Positions 24,001-32,733 of a stretch of DNA of 64,000 nucleotides are shown here, piece after piece. The stretch lies in contig JABTUN010000001.1 in the NCBI GenBank assembly GCA_015075365.1, positions 2,232,001-2,296,000 of the forward strand, in the 5' to 3' direction. The notes below the pieces were generated by a model. It was not told where the DNA came from. It made no database searches and saw only the letters and a program-made list of their open reading frames with translations. Within the stretch, counting starts at the first letter, position 1. Every line of letters begins with the position of its first letter. Both the position numbers and the translations under genes were made by a program. Source of the stretch: Verrucomicrobiaceae bacterium (lineage in GTDB: Bacteria; Verrucomicrobiota; Verrucomicrobiia; Verrucomicrobiales; Verrucomicrobiaceae).

Positions 24001-27000
24001 GCCGTGGCGGTAGCCGTTCATGTGCTCCATCATGAACATGACCTGGTCGTTGAGCATGCCCTCGAGCTGCGCGGGCGTGTATTTTTTCGCGACATCACCT
24101 CCCTGCGCGAAGGCGGGGCTTTCCATCAGCTCCTTGAAGGTGCGCTTGCGCATTTCTCCTGTGACGGGGTCTTTGATCTTCGTGCCCTGCCACTCATTGA
24201 CGATGGCATCCAGCCCGGCGGACTGCGAGTAGGCCTCGATGCCCTCGCGCAATGCCACGCTCATCTTGCGCTCGTATTCCGCCTTCAGGCGGTTGGCCTC
24301 CGGGCCGTTTGGATCCGGCTGCGCCTTGATCTGCTGCTCCAGCTTGATGAGCTCTGACATGCGCTCGCCGTAAATCTGGTCCCGCGCGCGCAATTGCACG
24401 TCGGCATCGTCCGCGCTGCGTTTCAGCGCCGGGTCGGTGATCGAGGCGTTCGCCTCGTCGGCGATTCTTTTCGCGCGCTCGGCCACCAGTTGCTGCTGCT
24501 GCTTCAGATTCTCATTGGCCCAGGCAAACTGCGCCTCCATGGACGCACGCTGGTCCGCCGGCGCGGCGGCGAGCTTGTTTTTCTCAAACGTCGCCCGCTG
24601 GTCGGCGTCCATGTGCATCATCGCGGCGGCCAGGCCGCTGGCGCTCATCGTCTCGCCATGGGTGAGATCACGGCCCTTGGACTCGACACGCGCGCCGGGC
24701 AGCTCGCTGAGGTGCGCGGTGCCATTCTTGTACATGTCCCGTAGGAAGGGCATCACATCGTAGTACTCGTTCAAATCCATGGCGCGCCCGCTGGTTGTCG
24801 GCAGCCCTTCATCTCCGGCGAAAATGCGGTCTTGAAGCCTCCGTGCTTCGTCACGCACACGGTCGGAGGCCCAGGAGCGGTCGATGTCGCTGCCGCGGCC
24901 GTCGGAACCGAGAATGACGGCCGGTTTGTCGATGCGCTCCGCCTCGCCATCACGCCATTTTTTGAGCGCGGCTTCCTCGGCATCGAACTGCTCCTTGGGC
25001 AGGCCGCGTTTCTTCAACTCGGCGACTTTTTGATCATATTCGCTCCGCAGGCCCTCATGCGCGTTTTCGCGCGCGGCCTTGTCGAGGAACTTCACCATGT
25101 CCGCCCGAGCCGTGACCACGGCATCGTGTATTTTGACCATCTGGGGATCACCGGAGGCGGAAAGCGTCTTCAGATCATTCCAGGAAAACTCCCCGCGCAT
25201 CACCGCCTCCCCCACGACTTCGGGCAGTTTCTTCGGGTCCACGTTTTCGGTGATCTTCTTGTAGCGGTCCATGGTGGCCTGCTCGTGCTCGGCAAAGGCC
25301 TCCGCGCGGTGACGCTCCTCCAGAATCACCGCCGGATCACGCGCGAGCACCTCCTTGAGCCGTCCTTCCGGCAGTCTGGCCACCATTGCGTCAAAGGGCT
25401 TCACGAGCTGCTTGTCGAGCGCCTGGCCCATGTGCGTCGAGGCCATGCCCCGGCCCATCGCGCCGGTCATCATGCCCGCCAGAAAGTCCTCGTAACTCAG
25501 ATCCGGCCTGCCTGCGGCCACTGTGTTTTGGTAGGCCGTTTGCAGCACGTTTTCCGTCGTCAGGCCGAGCGTCTCCGCGATGGCCTTCTCCATGCTTTTC
25601 GCCAGCGGACCGGCCTTTCCTTCCGCGCGCAGCAGACCGGCCAGCTTGCTCGTGCCGGTGGAGGCCAGGTCGCCGATCTTGCCCGCGATGGAGCCGACGA
25701 GCAGGTTGTCCACGACAAGCTTCTGCGTGTCCACCTTGCCTGTCGTCAGATACTGCGAGCCCGCGTCCACCGCCACGCCGGTCGCCATGCTCGCCGCCTG
25801 GCCCAGACGAGTGGCGAGAGTCGTGCCCGCGCCAAATTTCGTCGCCAGCGCGCCCACGCGCGCCGCCGCCAGCTCCGGCAAGGCCACGCTCGCGGCGGTG
25901 ACGGCCACGGTTTCCATGTTGATCGCATCCAGGACCGATGCGCCGGGCATGTCCGCCTGCGTCAGGCCGCCGAGCTGCTGCCGGCCCTGCGGGATCGTGT
26001 AACTGAGCTTTTTGTCCGCGCCCTCGTTGATGTAGCCATAGGACTTCAGAAGCTCGCGCTGATGCTGCGGCAGCCGCGCGGGATCCGGCGTGTTCGCCGC
26101 CGCCATGAAGGCCTCCGCGGCGGCGTCCGTGTCGCGCCTCATCGCGTCCATCTTCGCCTGGACGTGCGCGTTGGAGCTTTCGCCGCTGATGTCATTCGCC
26201 CGTGCCAGCGTGCCAAATCCCGTGCTCCACCATGCATGCGTGCGCGCGCCCACGGCACCGCGCTTCGTGTCCGCCTCGCTCTGGCCGAGGTATTCCTTCG
26301 TGTACCACTCGTCCATCTGCGCCTGGCTGTTGCGCACGGCCAGGGCCAGCGCGCGGTAGTTCTGCTGCACGGAGTTTTCCGCCGGGGAGAGGTAATTCAG
26401 CGCCTGGTACTCTGGCGCGGCATCGATGTCCGCTTTGATCCTGCCCGCCAGATCGCGCCGTGAATCCGTGGTGCCGTCCCACCAGTCCCAGAACGTCGTT
26501 TTCTCGCGCGCATGATACGCCAGCGACTCGGAGAGCTGCTTTTCCGCATCCAAGGCGATACGTTCCCGTTGCGTGCCGGTGATCGGCTGTCCGTTCGTGC
26601 CGAGGAACTGTCCGTTGCGGGCGAGGCGCTGGTATTCCTCGACATCCTGCTGTCGCTGGCGGTCGCGCAGCCACATCTCCGTCGTGTGCTCCGCCTCGCT
26701 GCGACTTTCGCGTTTCTCGTTCGTGTCCGTCGTCGAAATGCGGTGGAGCAGCTCGTCCATGCGCTTGTTCGTCGGATTCGCGGCCGGGTTTGCGCGCCGC
26801 GCGGCCTCGTTCACGATTTCCGATTCCAAACGCAACGCGCGCAGCATCGACTCCGCGCCCGCCATGACCGTCGGCTTGTCGGCATCGGAGGCGCCCGGGA
26901 GCCGGTTGTTGAGGTAATTGGCCACCGTGGTGCGCGCGGCGGCCTCCCGCTGCGCAATGTCGCGTTGCAACGCGGCCAGATCCGGCTTTTTGCCGTTCGC

Positions 27001-27276
27001 GGCAGCCTCGCCGATGAGCCGCGCGCTAACCGCGCGGCGATACGCGCTCTCCGCGTTCGCCACGGCCTGCCTCAGCTCGCCCACGTTTGCCGCCTTGGCC
27101 GCCTCCGCCTTCCGCAACGCCGTGAGAGCGGCATCCACACCGCCACGAGCCTGTAGCTCCATCTGCCTCAATGCGCGGCTGTCAGGTGCAGCCGGCTGCT
27201 GTGCGTGAACCATGACCATCCCGGCAGCCAGCCACGCACATGAGGCCAGACTCCAGAGGAAGAGTGTCGTCTTCAT
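21043..27276 (-). CDS. Giant secreted protein (2077 aa) with six C-terminal beta-rich repeats
   Basis: Signal peptide MKTTLFLWSLASCAWLAAG, then a mostly helical Arg/Glu/Ala-rich body to about residue 1400. This holds an Ala/Gly-rich stretch near 440-600 (VAVTAASVALPELAAARVG) resembling the helical middle of large exported toxins and adhesins. A Pro/Thr-rich linker lies near 1400-1460. The end carries six repeats of about 100 residues (nt about 22880-21050), each opening like PGALKLAKNVLQLGEKV and closing with a YELRLFDRD-type strand, consistent with an Ig-like fold. No enzyme motif or known family is recognised. It converges with the phosphatase pair; a divergent small secreted gene starts 78 bases from its start codon. 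Confidence 0.8.
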   Translation of the reverse strand: MKTTLFLWSLASCAWLAAGMVMVHAQQPAAPDSRALRQMELQARGGVDAALTALRKAEAAKAANVGELRQAVANAESAYRRAVSARLIGEAAANGKKPDLAALQRDIAQREAAARTTVANYLNNRLPGASDADKPTVMAGAESMLRALRLESEIVNEAARRANPAANPTNKRMDELLHRISTTDTNEKRESRSEAEHTTEMWLRDRQRQQDVEEYQRLARNGQFLGTNGQPITGTQRERIALDAEKQLSESLAYHAREKTTFWDWWDGTTDSRRDLAGRIKADIDAAPEYQALNYLSPAENSVQQNYRALALAVRNSQAQMDEWYTKEYLGQSEADTKRGAVGARTHAWWSTGFGTLARANDISGESSNAHVQAKMDAMRRDTDAAAEAFMAAANTPDPARLPQHQRELLKSYGYINEGADKKLSYTIPQGRQQLGGLTQADMPGASVLDAINMETVAVTAASVALPELAAARVGALATKFGAGTTLATRLGQAASMATGVAVDAGSQYLTTGKVDTQKLVVDNLLVGSIAGKIGDLASTGTSKLAGLLRAEGKAGPLAKSMEKAIAETLGLTTENVLQTAYQNTVAAGRPDLSYEDFLAGMMTGAMGRGMASTHMGQALDKQLVKPFDAMVARLPEGRLKEVLARDPAVILEERHRAEAFAEHEQATMDRYKKITENVDPKKLPEVVGEAVMRGEFSWNDLKTLSASGDPQMVKIHDAVVTARADMVKFLDKAARENAHEGLRSEYDQKVAELKKRGLPKEQFDAEEAALKKWRDGEAERIDKPAVILGSDGRGSDIDRSWASDRVRDEARRLQDRIFAGDEGLPTTSGRAMDLNEYYDVMPFLRDMYKNGTAHLSELPGARVESKGRDLTHGETMSASGLAAAMMHMDADQRATFEKNKLAAAPADQRASMEAQFAWANENLKQQQQLVAERAKRIADEANASITDPALKRSADDADVQLRARDQIYGERMSELIKLEQQIKAQPDPNGPEANRLKAEYERKMSVALREGIEAYSQSAGLDAIVNEWQGTKIKDPVTGEMRKRTFKELMESPAFAQGGDVAKKYTPAQLEGMLNDQVMFMMEHMNGYRHGHESPEAAARAIGKYGERALLALKMQGKDINSLPADHPLRKLMSTTEAFMKVKDKPEELKKLLSGMSPDGDANKGLRKVFEQLEVLPGLEGISKSFEKLDPDSMRMANQAARRRWEQERERARLSGGPAAEMEAIKRQEAEVDGQIAAIKEATTQQKDLDGRYLRADQTEAKRLEAELAGLKERRANLPGGKSSRTPTAQALDVEIAEREKKLEALKGKYAAAGSPKDQGEVDLSKLNMPPLAELESRKRELENQRGICGTGMMAAEEERKKKEKEDALKAAGIPVDPNTGEPVPPKPVVDQSGKPVTPSPATPKPETASTTPSDLPSGPNDGLPGKPVLPSETVPMPPLPEIVHPKPDVTDVGGPQTAAGGGVKLTIPQTRYRIGTAINVTYEAPKDEKWKIPSIRLENEAGEAVSYQALPRRGGGAVSFEGPVLAGNYRIRVVDDEDKALCALPVPVFVTPTPGALRLGTGEYLIGSKAQVGVNVPAGTWMKAPWVGMYLINRPDGRPDLRLHWERAAGTNSVVNFTLPEYTADIEFRLYDRDENYYQLDAVSLRTKSVAAPGALKLAKNVLQLGEKVTVAYQLPEGVYVHPNDAWIGLYEVTRQQPGVPGVLTPPRLGYEHVRGRSGSATFDVPPSMGEYELRYYDRYNSTVLLDSVRFAVRGRAAPGALKLARETVHIGETFQVQLAVPEDVWLHTYAHVDLHQVDGGAGRGATAPRLAKEYLPDVKTKGRAAVLSFTAPDYPCLLELRLLDRDDAGIQLDVARLQVLAKPAPGALKLSKTRLSPGETMEVGATIPADVRLFAYPKLTLHAVPGIGRDFQPADAPVVASGYLDGKTRTAKLTMPDVPGGYELRLFDRDSTALHLLDKVRLEVAQPPAKGSLRSGGSGQGGSTVDIGFSIPEGVYLGGYPYVELVDPRRAVPGGAWRDHARLSRADLPKGRSGSVKLGLPRQAGNYQLRLFDRDGDGILLDTAPFTVTPPPKP

Positions 27277-27354
27277 AGAAAGAAACTGTTGTTCAACCAG
27301 TCGCCGGGCATGCTAGACTCTCCACACCTTCCGAAACAAGCACAATTCCGTCTC

Positions 27355-27900
27355 ATGAAAGCCCTCCCCGCCTGCCTGGCGCTGCTGCTCGCCGTGACCC
27401 TTCATGCCCAGACTGCTCCTGGCCAGAATCCCACCGGACAGGGAGGCCAGCAGCAACAGGGAGACGAGCCGACGCGCGACGGCCTGTGGGACGGGCGGCT
27501 CAAAGGCGGGAACTACATCGTGCGCTGCAATTCGATCATCGCGCTGTCAAAACACGAGTACATCGCCGACGGCGTGGCGCGTGTCGTCGAGGTGAATCTC
27601 ACGCTCAGCTCGTCGCAGATCGTGCGGTTTTACTTTTTGGAGCCGGCGAAGATCGATACCGGCAGCAGCATGGTCAACGCGGGCACCCAGGCGCTGGAGC
27701 GCGCGCGCGGCATGGTGGAGCAGGCGGCGGGACGTGTGTCACCATCGCTCACGGAGCCGAAGGTGGTGAAATCCTACCCCGCCTCGACGCACGCGCACAC
27801 GGTGGAGTTTGTGCTCAAGGAGGAGGCGCGGCTCAACTCCCTCTTCCAAAGCCTTGAGCGCGGCTTTCGTTCGGGACAGGGGCGCATCTGGCGGGAGTGA
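27355..27900 (+). CDS. Small secreted protein beside the giant gene, unknown
   Basis: 181 residues with signal peptide MKALPACLALLLAVTLHAQ and a Gln/Gly-rich linker (GQNPTGQGGQQQQGDE). The rest is a compact domain (YIVRCNSIIALSKHEYIAD, VEVNLTLSSSQIVRFYFLE, SYPASTHAHTVEFVLKEEARL). I do not recognise it. It is divergent from the 2077-residue protein gene with only 78 bases between the start codons, which fits shared regulation. It ends 6 bases from the convergent gatB stop. Confidence 0.7.
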   Translation: MKALPACLALLLAVTLHAQTAPGQNPTGQGGQQQQGDEPTRDGLWDGRLKGGNYIVRCNSIIALSKHEYIADGVARVVEVNLTLSSSQIVRFYFLEPAKIDTGSSMVNAGTQALERARGMVEQAAGRVSPSLTEPKVVKSYPASTHAHTVEFVLKEEARLNSLFQSLERGFRSGQGRIWRE

Positions 27901-27906
27901 GGGCAC

Positions 27907-29370
27907 TCAACCTAGCACCTTCTTCCGCACGATCTCGGTGACCATTTTTGGGTTCGCCTTGCCCTGGCTGGCTTTCATGGCCTGGCCGGTGAACCAGTTC
28001 ATGGCTTTGTCGTTGCCGCCTTTGACCTCGGCGACTTTGTCGGGGTTCGCGGCGAGGATTTGCTCGACGATGGCTTCGAGTGCGCCGGTGTCGCTGACTT
28101 GCTCGAAGCCTTTGGCTTTGATGATGTCAGCGGCGGGTTTGCCGGTGTCGAGCATCTCGGCGAAGACTTCCTTCGCTTGGTTGTTGCTGATTTTGCCGGC
28201 TTCGACGGTCGAAACGAGGCTGCTGAGCGCGGCGGGCTCGATGGGGCACTCGGTGATGGCGAGGCTGCGATCATTCAATGCGCCGAGGAGGTCGTTGAGC
28301 ACCCAGTTGGCGATCTTTTTGGCGGGCACGGCCTTGTCGGCGGCGACGGCGGCTTCATACCACGCGGCGAGGGCTTGCTCGCTGCTGAGCACGCTGGCGT
28401 CGTAGGCGGAGCAGCCGTAGTCGCGCTCAAAGCGGGCGCGTTTTTCGTGCGGGAGCTCGGGGACGTGCGGTTTGACGCTGGCGAGCAGCTTGTCGGTGTG
28501 CAGCGGGAGCAAATCGGGATCGGGGAAGTAGCGGTAGTCGTGCGCGTCCTCCTTCGTGCGCATGAGCGTGGTCTCGCCGCGATCATCATCCCAGCGGCGG
28601 GTGCTTTGGATGAGTTTTTCACCGCGTTCGAGGGCGTCGATCTGGCGCTCGGTCTCGAACTTGATGGCGCGGCGGATGGCGGACATCGAGTTGATGTTCT
28701 TGAGCTCGATCTTCGCGCCGAGCTCGGTGGTGCCTTCGGGGCGGACGCTGATGTTCACGTCGCAGCGCATCTGGCCTTTTTCCATGTCGGCATCGCTGAC
28801 GCCGCCGTAGAGCAGGATTTGCCGCAGGCTGCCGAGGTAGGCGACAGCCTCCTCAGCGCTGTCGATGTCGGGATCGCTGACGATTTCCATCAGCGGCGTG
28901 CCGGCGCGGTTGAAGTCGATGGTGGTGAAGCGGTCGTGGTGCGTGGATTTGGCCACGTCCTCCTCCAAATGGATGCGCGTGAGCTTCACGACCTTGCCGG
29001 GATTGGCGATGCTCTTTTGCGCGTCCTTCGGATAGGCGAAGTCGTAGAGCGGCACGCCCCCGCCGAGGCACAAAGGCAGATCAAACTGGCTGATCTGGTA
29101 GTTCTTCGGCATGTCCGGGTAGAAGTAGTTTTTGCGGTCCCACTTCACGACAGGCGGCGTGGCGCAGCCGAGCATGAGGCCGGTGAGCAGCGTCTTTTCG
29201 ATGGCGGCCTTGTTCAGCACGGGCAAAGCGCCCGGCAGACCGAGGCAGGTGGGGCAGGTGTGCGTGTTCGGCTCCGCGCCATACTCGACCGGGCAGGCGC
29301 AGAACATCTTGCTGCGCGTGGTGAGCTGCGCGTGGACTTCGAGGCCGATGGTGAGGATGTACTTGGGCAT
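27907..29370 (-). CDS. gatB: Aspartyl/glutamyl-tRNA amidotransferase subunit B
   Basis: 487 residues, the usual GatB length. Signatures: ILTIGLEVHAQLTTRSKMFC, CPTCLGLPGALPVLNKAAI with the zinc Cys pairs (CACP ... CPTC), RKNYFYPDMPKNYQISQFD and the C-terminal YqeY/tail domain (VSTVEAGKISNNQAKEVF). GatB, with GatA and GatC, converts Glu-tRNA(Gln) or Asp-tRNA(Asn) to the amide form. The partners are not in this window. The start at MPKYILTIG was chosen; an upstream ATG at 29427 adds 19 residues without similarity. Confidence 0.96.
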   Translation of the reverse strand: MPKYILTIGLEVHAQLTTRSKMFCACPVEYGAEPNTHTCPTCLGLPGALPVLNKAAIEKTLLTGLMLGCATPPVVKWDRKNYFYPDMPKNYQISQFDLPLCLGGGVPLYDFAYPKDAQKSIANPGKVVKLTRIHLEEDVAKSTHHDRFTTIDFNRAGTPLMEIVSDPDIDSAEEAVAYLGSLRQILLYGGVSDADMEKGQMRCDVNISVRPEGTTELGAKIELKNINSMSAIRRAIKFETERQIDALERGEKLIQSTRRWDDDRGETTLMRTKEDAHDYRYFPDPDLLPLHTDKLLASVKPHVPELPHEKRARFERDYGCSAYDASVLSSEQALAAWYEAAVAADKAVPAKKIANWVLNDLLGALNDRSLAITECPIEPAALSSLVSTVEAGKISNNQAKEVFAEMLDTGKPAADIIKAKGFEQVSDTGALEAIVEQILAANPDKVAEVKGGNDKAMNWFTGQAMKASQGKANPKMVTEIVRKKVLG

Positions 29371-29457
29371 GCGGGACGAGGGGAAGGAAAAGCTCGCGGA
29401 TGAAAGCGAGCATCCCTCGTGCATCAATCACTCATGCATCGGAAACAAGCATGGGGC

Positions 29458-30342
29458 TCACCTCAGCTTCACCGGCTGCGGACGCTCGTAAACGACGGCA
29501 TCCATGGCCTGCTCAAGGTCAAGGCCGCTGAGGGTTGGCTCGAGATCAGGGTGATGCGCGGCTTCCTCGACCTGCTTGAGCTGCATGAGGCCGGCGAAGT
29601 CGCGATTGCCGATGAGCTTGCGCACGGTGGGGTCGTTGCCGAGCTCGAAGATGCGCGGGTGATTGAGCGCGGCGGCGGTGCGCGGGCTCTGCGCGGCGAG
29701 GCGCTGCCACATGCCGTCCTCCGGCCACAAAATGAGCAGGCGGGAGAGGTTGGCGGCGGCTTTCAGGTCGTAGGGATCGAGTTTTTGCGCGACGGAGCCC
29801 AGCAGCGAGTTGTCCATCTTCTGGCTGAGGCTGGCCCAGAAGGATTTGGCCTGGCTTTGCAGTTCGCCGCCCTTTTTCGCGACCTCGGCCGCGCTCTCCA
29901 TGCCATCGATGCTACCGAGCAGGCGCAGTGCCATGCTGGCAATCCACAGCAGGAAGCTGGACGGGATGGCGCTGAGCAGCACGCCCTTCCAACCGGCGAT
30001 GCCGCCGAGCAGGTTGATCAACCCGAAGGCGGTCAGCAGGTGGACGCCCACTTTGCACAGGAAGTAGGTGAGCAGGCCCGCCGCGGCGGAGAGGAAGAGC
30101 AGGCGGTCCGTGCTCATGTAGGTCGCCGTGCCAAAGATGTCCGTGCGGTGACGGAAGACATACCACGCCACGCCGACGGAGATGGCGAGGGTGCACATGC
30201 CGACGAGCTGACGCACGACGCCGCGCGAGAAGGCGAGCCCCGCGCCGAACGCGATGACGCCGACCGTCCCTGCGGTGACCCACATGCTGGAGGGCACCTT
30301 TTGGACGGTGTCGATGACTTCGCTGGGGACTGGGAGCGGCAC
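29458..30342 (-). CDS. CvpA-like inner-membrane protein
   Basis: 294 residues from a GTG at 30342; an ATG at 30285 is an alternative. The first half has four hydrophobic segments (VTAGTVGVIAFGAGLAF, LVGMCTLAISVGVAWYV, LLFLSAAAGLLTYFLCKVG, SAIPSSFLLWIASMAL) with SRGVVRQLVGM, matching the RGxxR(E/Q)L start of the CvpA family. The second half is helical and soluble. CvpA members are linked to envelope integrity and colicin V or purine genes. It lies 87 bases upstream of gatB on the same strand. Confidence 0.6.
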   Translation of the reverse strand: MPLPVPSEVIDTVQKVPSSMWVTAGTVGVIAFGAGLAFSRGVVRQLVGMCTLAISVGVAWYVFRHRTDIFGTATYMSTDRLLFLSAAAGLLTYFLCKVGVHLLTAFGLINLLGGIAGWKGVLLSAIPSSFLLWIASMALRLLGSIDGMESAAEVAKKGGELQSQAKSFWASLSQKMDNSLLGSVAQKLDPYDLKAAANLSRLLILWPEDGMWQRLAAQSPRTAAALNHPRIFELGNDPTVRKLIGNRDFAGLMQLKQVEEAAHHPDLEPTLSGLDLEQAMDAVVYERPQPVKLR

Positions 30343-30480
30343 GGCGGGAGCGTATCACAGGCGGCTGCATCGTCTATCGTGGATTGACTGGCAGAATGAA
30401 TGCCGGGAGAGCTTTGCCGCCTGTGCCGTGTCCGTGCCTGGATGAGCAGAAGAAATGCACGAAACCCGATGGCGTGCCCC

Positions 30481-31671
30481 TCACCGCGCAGTGTGGAAGT
30501 GATTCAGGATGCCTAGCCGGAGCCGCAAGGGAGCGAGCCTGCTTTCCAGCACCTGCCGGGCGGCGGCCTCCTGCTGGTAAGCGGCTGCGGCGGCCTGCGC
30601 ACGGTTTGGATCCGAGGAGATCAGCCGGTGGTAGTCATCCGAATTGCGCGCGCAGTTTGCATTCGCCTGCTGGAACTGGGCCTGGAGGGTGAATATCTGC
30701 TGCAGAAGCGTGTTGACCTCCGCTTCGATGAGCGCCGCGCTGGGTGGGACAGCCATCGGGGCCGGGAGCGTGACGGCAGGTGATTCGGGTTCGATATAGA
30801 AGACCATGTCGTCCATATGCGGGCCTTGACCGGGGCGATTGGAGCCAACCGAGGCCGGGTGACTGCTGATCGCATGGGATTGGTAGGATACCACCCTCCC
30901 AGCGGAGTCGAGCACCACGCCGGATACCATCATGCCCGCCTGCTGAAGGCGCTCATAGAAATAGCGGGGCGCATGCGTCGAGGTCTGGGCTGGCGGTGGC
31001 TTCGTAGTTGTCGTCGTGGCCGGTGGCGGCGGTGGTGGCTGGTTCGGCGGTGCCTGCGGGACGGAGCCTGACCGCCCGCTATAGACATAGGTATAGGTGT
31101 AGGCACCGGAGTGTCCGCTGATCCCTACCCCGCCCGGATACTCCCCGGCACCGTTCTTCGGTGCGAATGTGAACTTCAGGGTGTCACTGGTCGCCGCTGT
31201 CTTGGCCGCAGCGTCAGAATCGCTCAGCTCCTTCTTCACGTCGAGCCCCCTGGCATCACCCATCGTCAATTTGGCGGCTTTGCCAAAGTCCGCATAGTGT
31301 CTCCCCGGGTGATTGGCGGGGTTCTTCTTTTGTTCTTCGATGTTCCATTCAGAGACGGCGGTGAGGGTCCATGAGTATTGCCCGCCGACCACCATCTGCT
31401 GCGGGGGCTGGCTGAAGGTCCAGACCGCGGCCTTGGCTGGGTCCGCATAATGATTCCACTGGATCTTTCCGGGCGAGACATCCACCACGCCGCCGTTCTT
31501 GTACCCCTTCATCTCGTCGCCGATGATCTCAGGCGGCCCCTTGAGGACCCAGATGGCCCCCGGCTGGGTGCCATCGTCCTGCCCGCTGGCGATGGTGCTG
31601 GTGCCAAAGGCGGCGATGGCCAGGGCGGGCCATATCAGACGAGCGACGCATTTCAGGGTGTATGTGTTCAT
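30481..31671 (-). CDS. Secreted protein with a proline-rich linker, unknown function
   Basis: 396 residues with a signal peptide (VARLIWPALAIAAFGTSTIA). The N-terminal domain (about 35-210) is polar and beta-rich. It is joined by a Pro/Thr linker (NQPPPPPPATTTTTKPPP) to a C-terminal helical region with a long Ala/Gln-rich coil (AEVNTLLQQIFTLQAQFQQA). No catalytic motif is obvious and no family is recognised. It is followed 138 bases downstream by the CvpA-like gene and preceded 53 bases upstream by a DUF3859-type gene on the same strand, so the two exported proteins may be co-transcribed. Confidence 0.65.
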   Translation of the reverse strand: MNTYTLKCVARLIWPALAIAAFGTSTIASGQDDGTQPGAIWVLKGPPEIIGDEMKGYKNGGVVDVSPGKIQWNHYADPAKAAVWTFSQPPQQMVVGGQYSWTLTAVSEWNIEEQKKNPANHPGRHYADFGKAAKLTMGDARGLDVKKELSDSDAAAKTAATSDTLKFTFAPKNGAGEYPGGVGISGHSGAYTYTYVYSGRSGSVPQAPPNQPPPPPPATTTTTKPPPAQTSTHAPRYFYERLQQAGMMVSGVVLDSAGRVVSYQSHAISSHPASVGSNRPGQGPHMDDMVFYIEPESPAVTLPAPMAVPPSAALIEAEVNTLLQQIFTLQAQFQQANANCARNSDDYHRLISSDPNRAQAAAAAYQQEAAARQVLESRLAPLRLRLGILNHFHTAR

Positions 31672-31724
31672 GGAACTGGATTTACGGGCGTCTGATTCGG
31701 GTCAAGCATCCAGCATCCACGTCG

Positions 31725-32222
31725 TCATTTCTTGTCCTTGGCCTCGGTGTCGGGAACGATCGTGAAGGACTGCTCGCACAGCTTCTTGTCCTGGTGCCAG
31801 ACCTCGAACTTGAACTTGCCTGGAACCAGCTCCCCAGGCTGCTCCAACACATGCGACGTGAGTGACGGCCCGATCGAGGCCTGAAGCTCATGCTTCGTTT
31901 TCGTCTCGGTCTTCCCGGTCTTGGGATTCTTGAAGGGCGGATGCTCGGCAATTATCGTCAAAACAACCGGTGCCTTCGCGGGTGTCCCGCGCACGGTGTA
32001 TCGAAATCCGAAGCACGTTCCCAGACGAGCAGGGACATTTGTGGTCGCCTCCGTCAGGATGAAGGAACGCTCCTCCTGGGCAGCACCGGGTACTGCGAAG
32101 CTCTTCAAGATCGTGTAGGTCCCGGCCTCGGTCACCTCCGCGCCGGTGACTGTCACAGCTTCCTGGGCGATGCCTCGCAACAGGGACGTCGAGATGGCGA
32201 GGAGAAGCGCGATCGTTTTCAT
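31725..32222 (-). CDS. Secreted DUF3859-type protein
   Basis: 165 residues from MKTIALLLAISTSLLRGIAQ, a signal peptide. The body follows the DUF3859 pattern closely: GTYTILKSF near the start, TNVPARLGTCFGFRYTVRG in the middle, EHPPFKNPKTGKTETKTKHE, and a C-terminal GELVPGKFKFEVWHQDKKL with QSFTIVP. Function is unknown; the fold is beta-rich. An upstream in-frame ATG at 32243 would add seven residues. The 220-base gap upstream to rpsF contains no gene I can support. Confidence 0.78.
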   Translation of the reverse strand: MKTIALLLAISTSLLRGIAQEAVTVTGAEVTEAGTYTILKSFAVPGAAQEERSFILTEATTNVPARLGTCFGFRYTVRGTPAKAPVVLTIIAEHPPFKNPKTGKTETKTKHELQASIGPSLTSHVLEQPGELVPGKFKFEVWHQDKKLCEQSFTIVPDTEAKDKK

Positions 32223-32442
32223 GAGCGAGTGGTGGACGGACAATTCGGATCATTTCCAAATCGAGGGGTTTGTCATCCGTTTTATCGCCAGCGTCTATCC
32301 TGCGCCGTTTTTGCTGTCCCGACCTTCGCCACGGGGGCGCACCACTCCTCTCATGACCTCTCAATATCATGAAACAATCAGCCCCGCGCCGCTGCGAGGC
32401 GGTCACGAGGCTGTGAGAGTGAACTGAAGAGGAGACGGAGGC

Positions 32443-32733
32443 TTACGCCACCTTCTTCTGGTAGTATTGCTGGTAGATGTTGTCGTTGAGCTTCAGCTTG
32501 GCGCGGGCGGCGTCGAGCGCGGCAGGCTCGCCTTCAAACTGGATGTTGATGAAGGTACCGGCCTCGACGTGGCGCGGGTTGAAGGGGAACTTGCGTTTGC
32601 CCATGTTGTCGATCTGCTTGAGCTTGAGACCGGCGGTCTCCATCTCCTTGCTCACGGTGCCGAGGATCTGCTCGACGGACTCTTCCTTGCCCTTGGTGTC
32701 GAGGACGATGAGGGCTTCGTATTGGCGTTTCAT
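32443..32733 (-). CDS. rpsF: 30S ribosomal protein S6
   Basis: 96 residues. MKRQYEALIVLDTKGKEESV, the central KLKQIDNMGKRKFPFNPRH and AGTFINIQFEGEPAALDA match S6, which sits with S18 on the 30S platform. The start overlaps the pth stop as ATGA, so it is translationally coupled. In many bacteria rpsF is followed by ssb, rpsR and rplI; here the operon ends with rpsF. Confidence 0.96.
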   Translation of the reverse strand: MKRQYEALIVLDTKGKEESVEQILGTVSKEMETAGLKLKQIDNMGKRKFPFNPRHVEAGTFINIQFEGEPAALDAARAKLKLNDNIYQQYYQKKVA

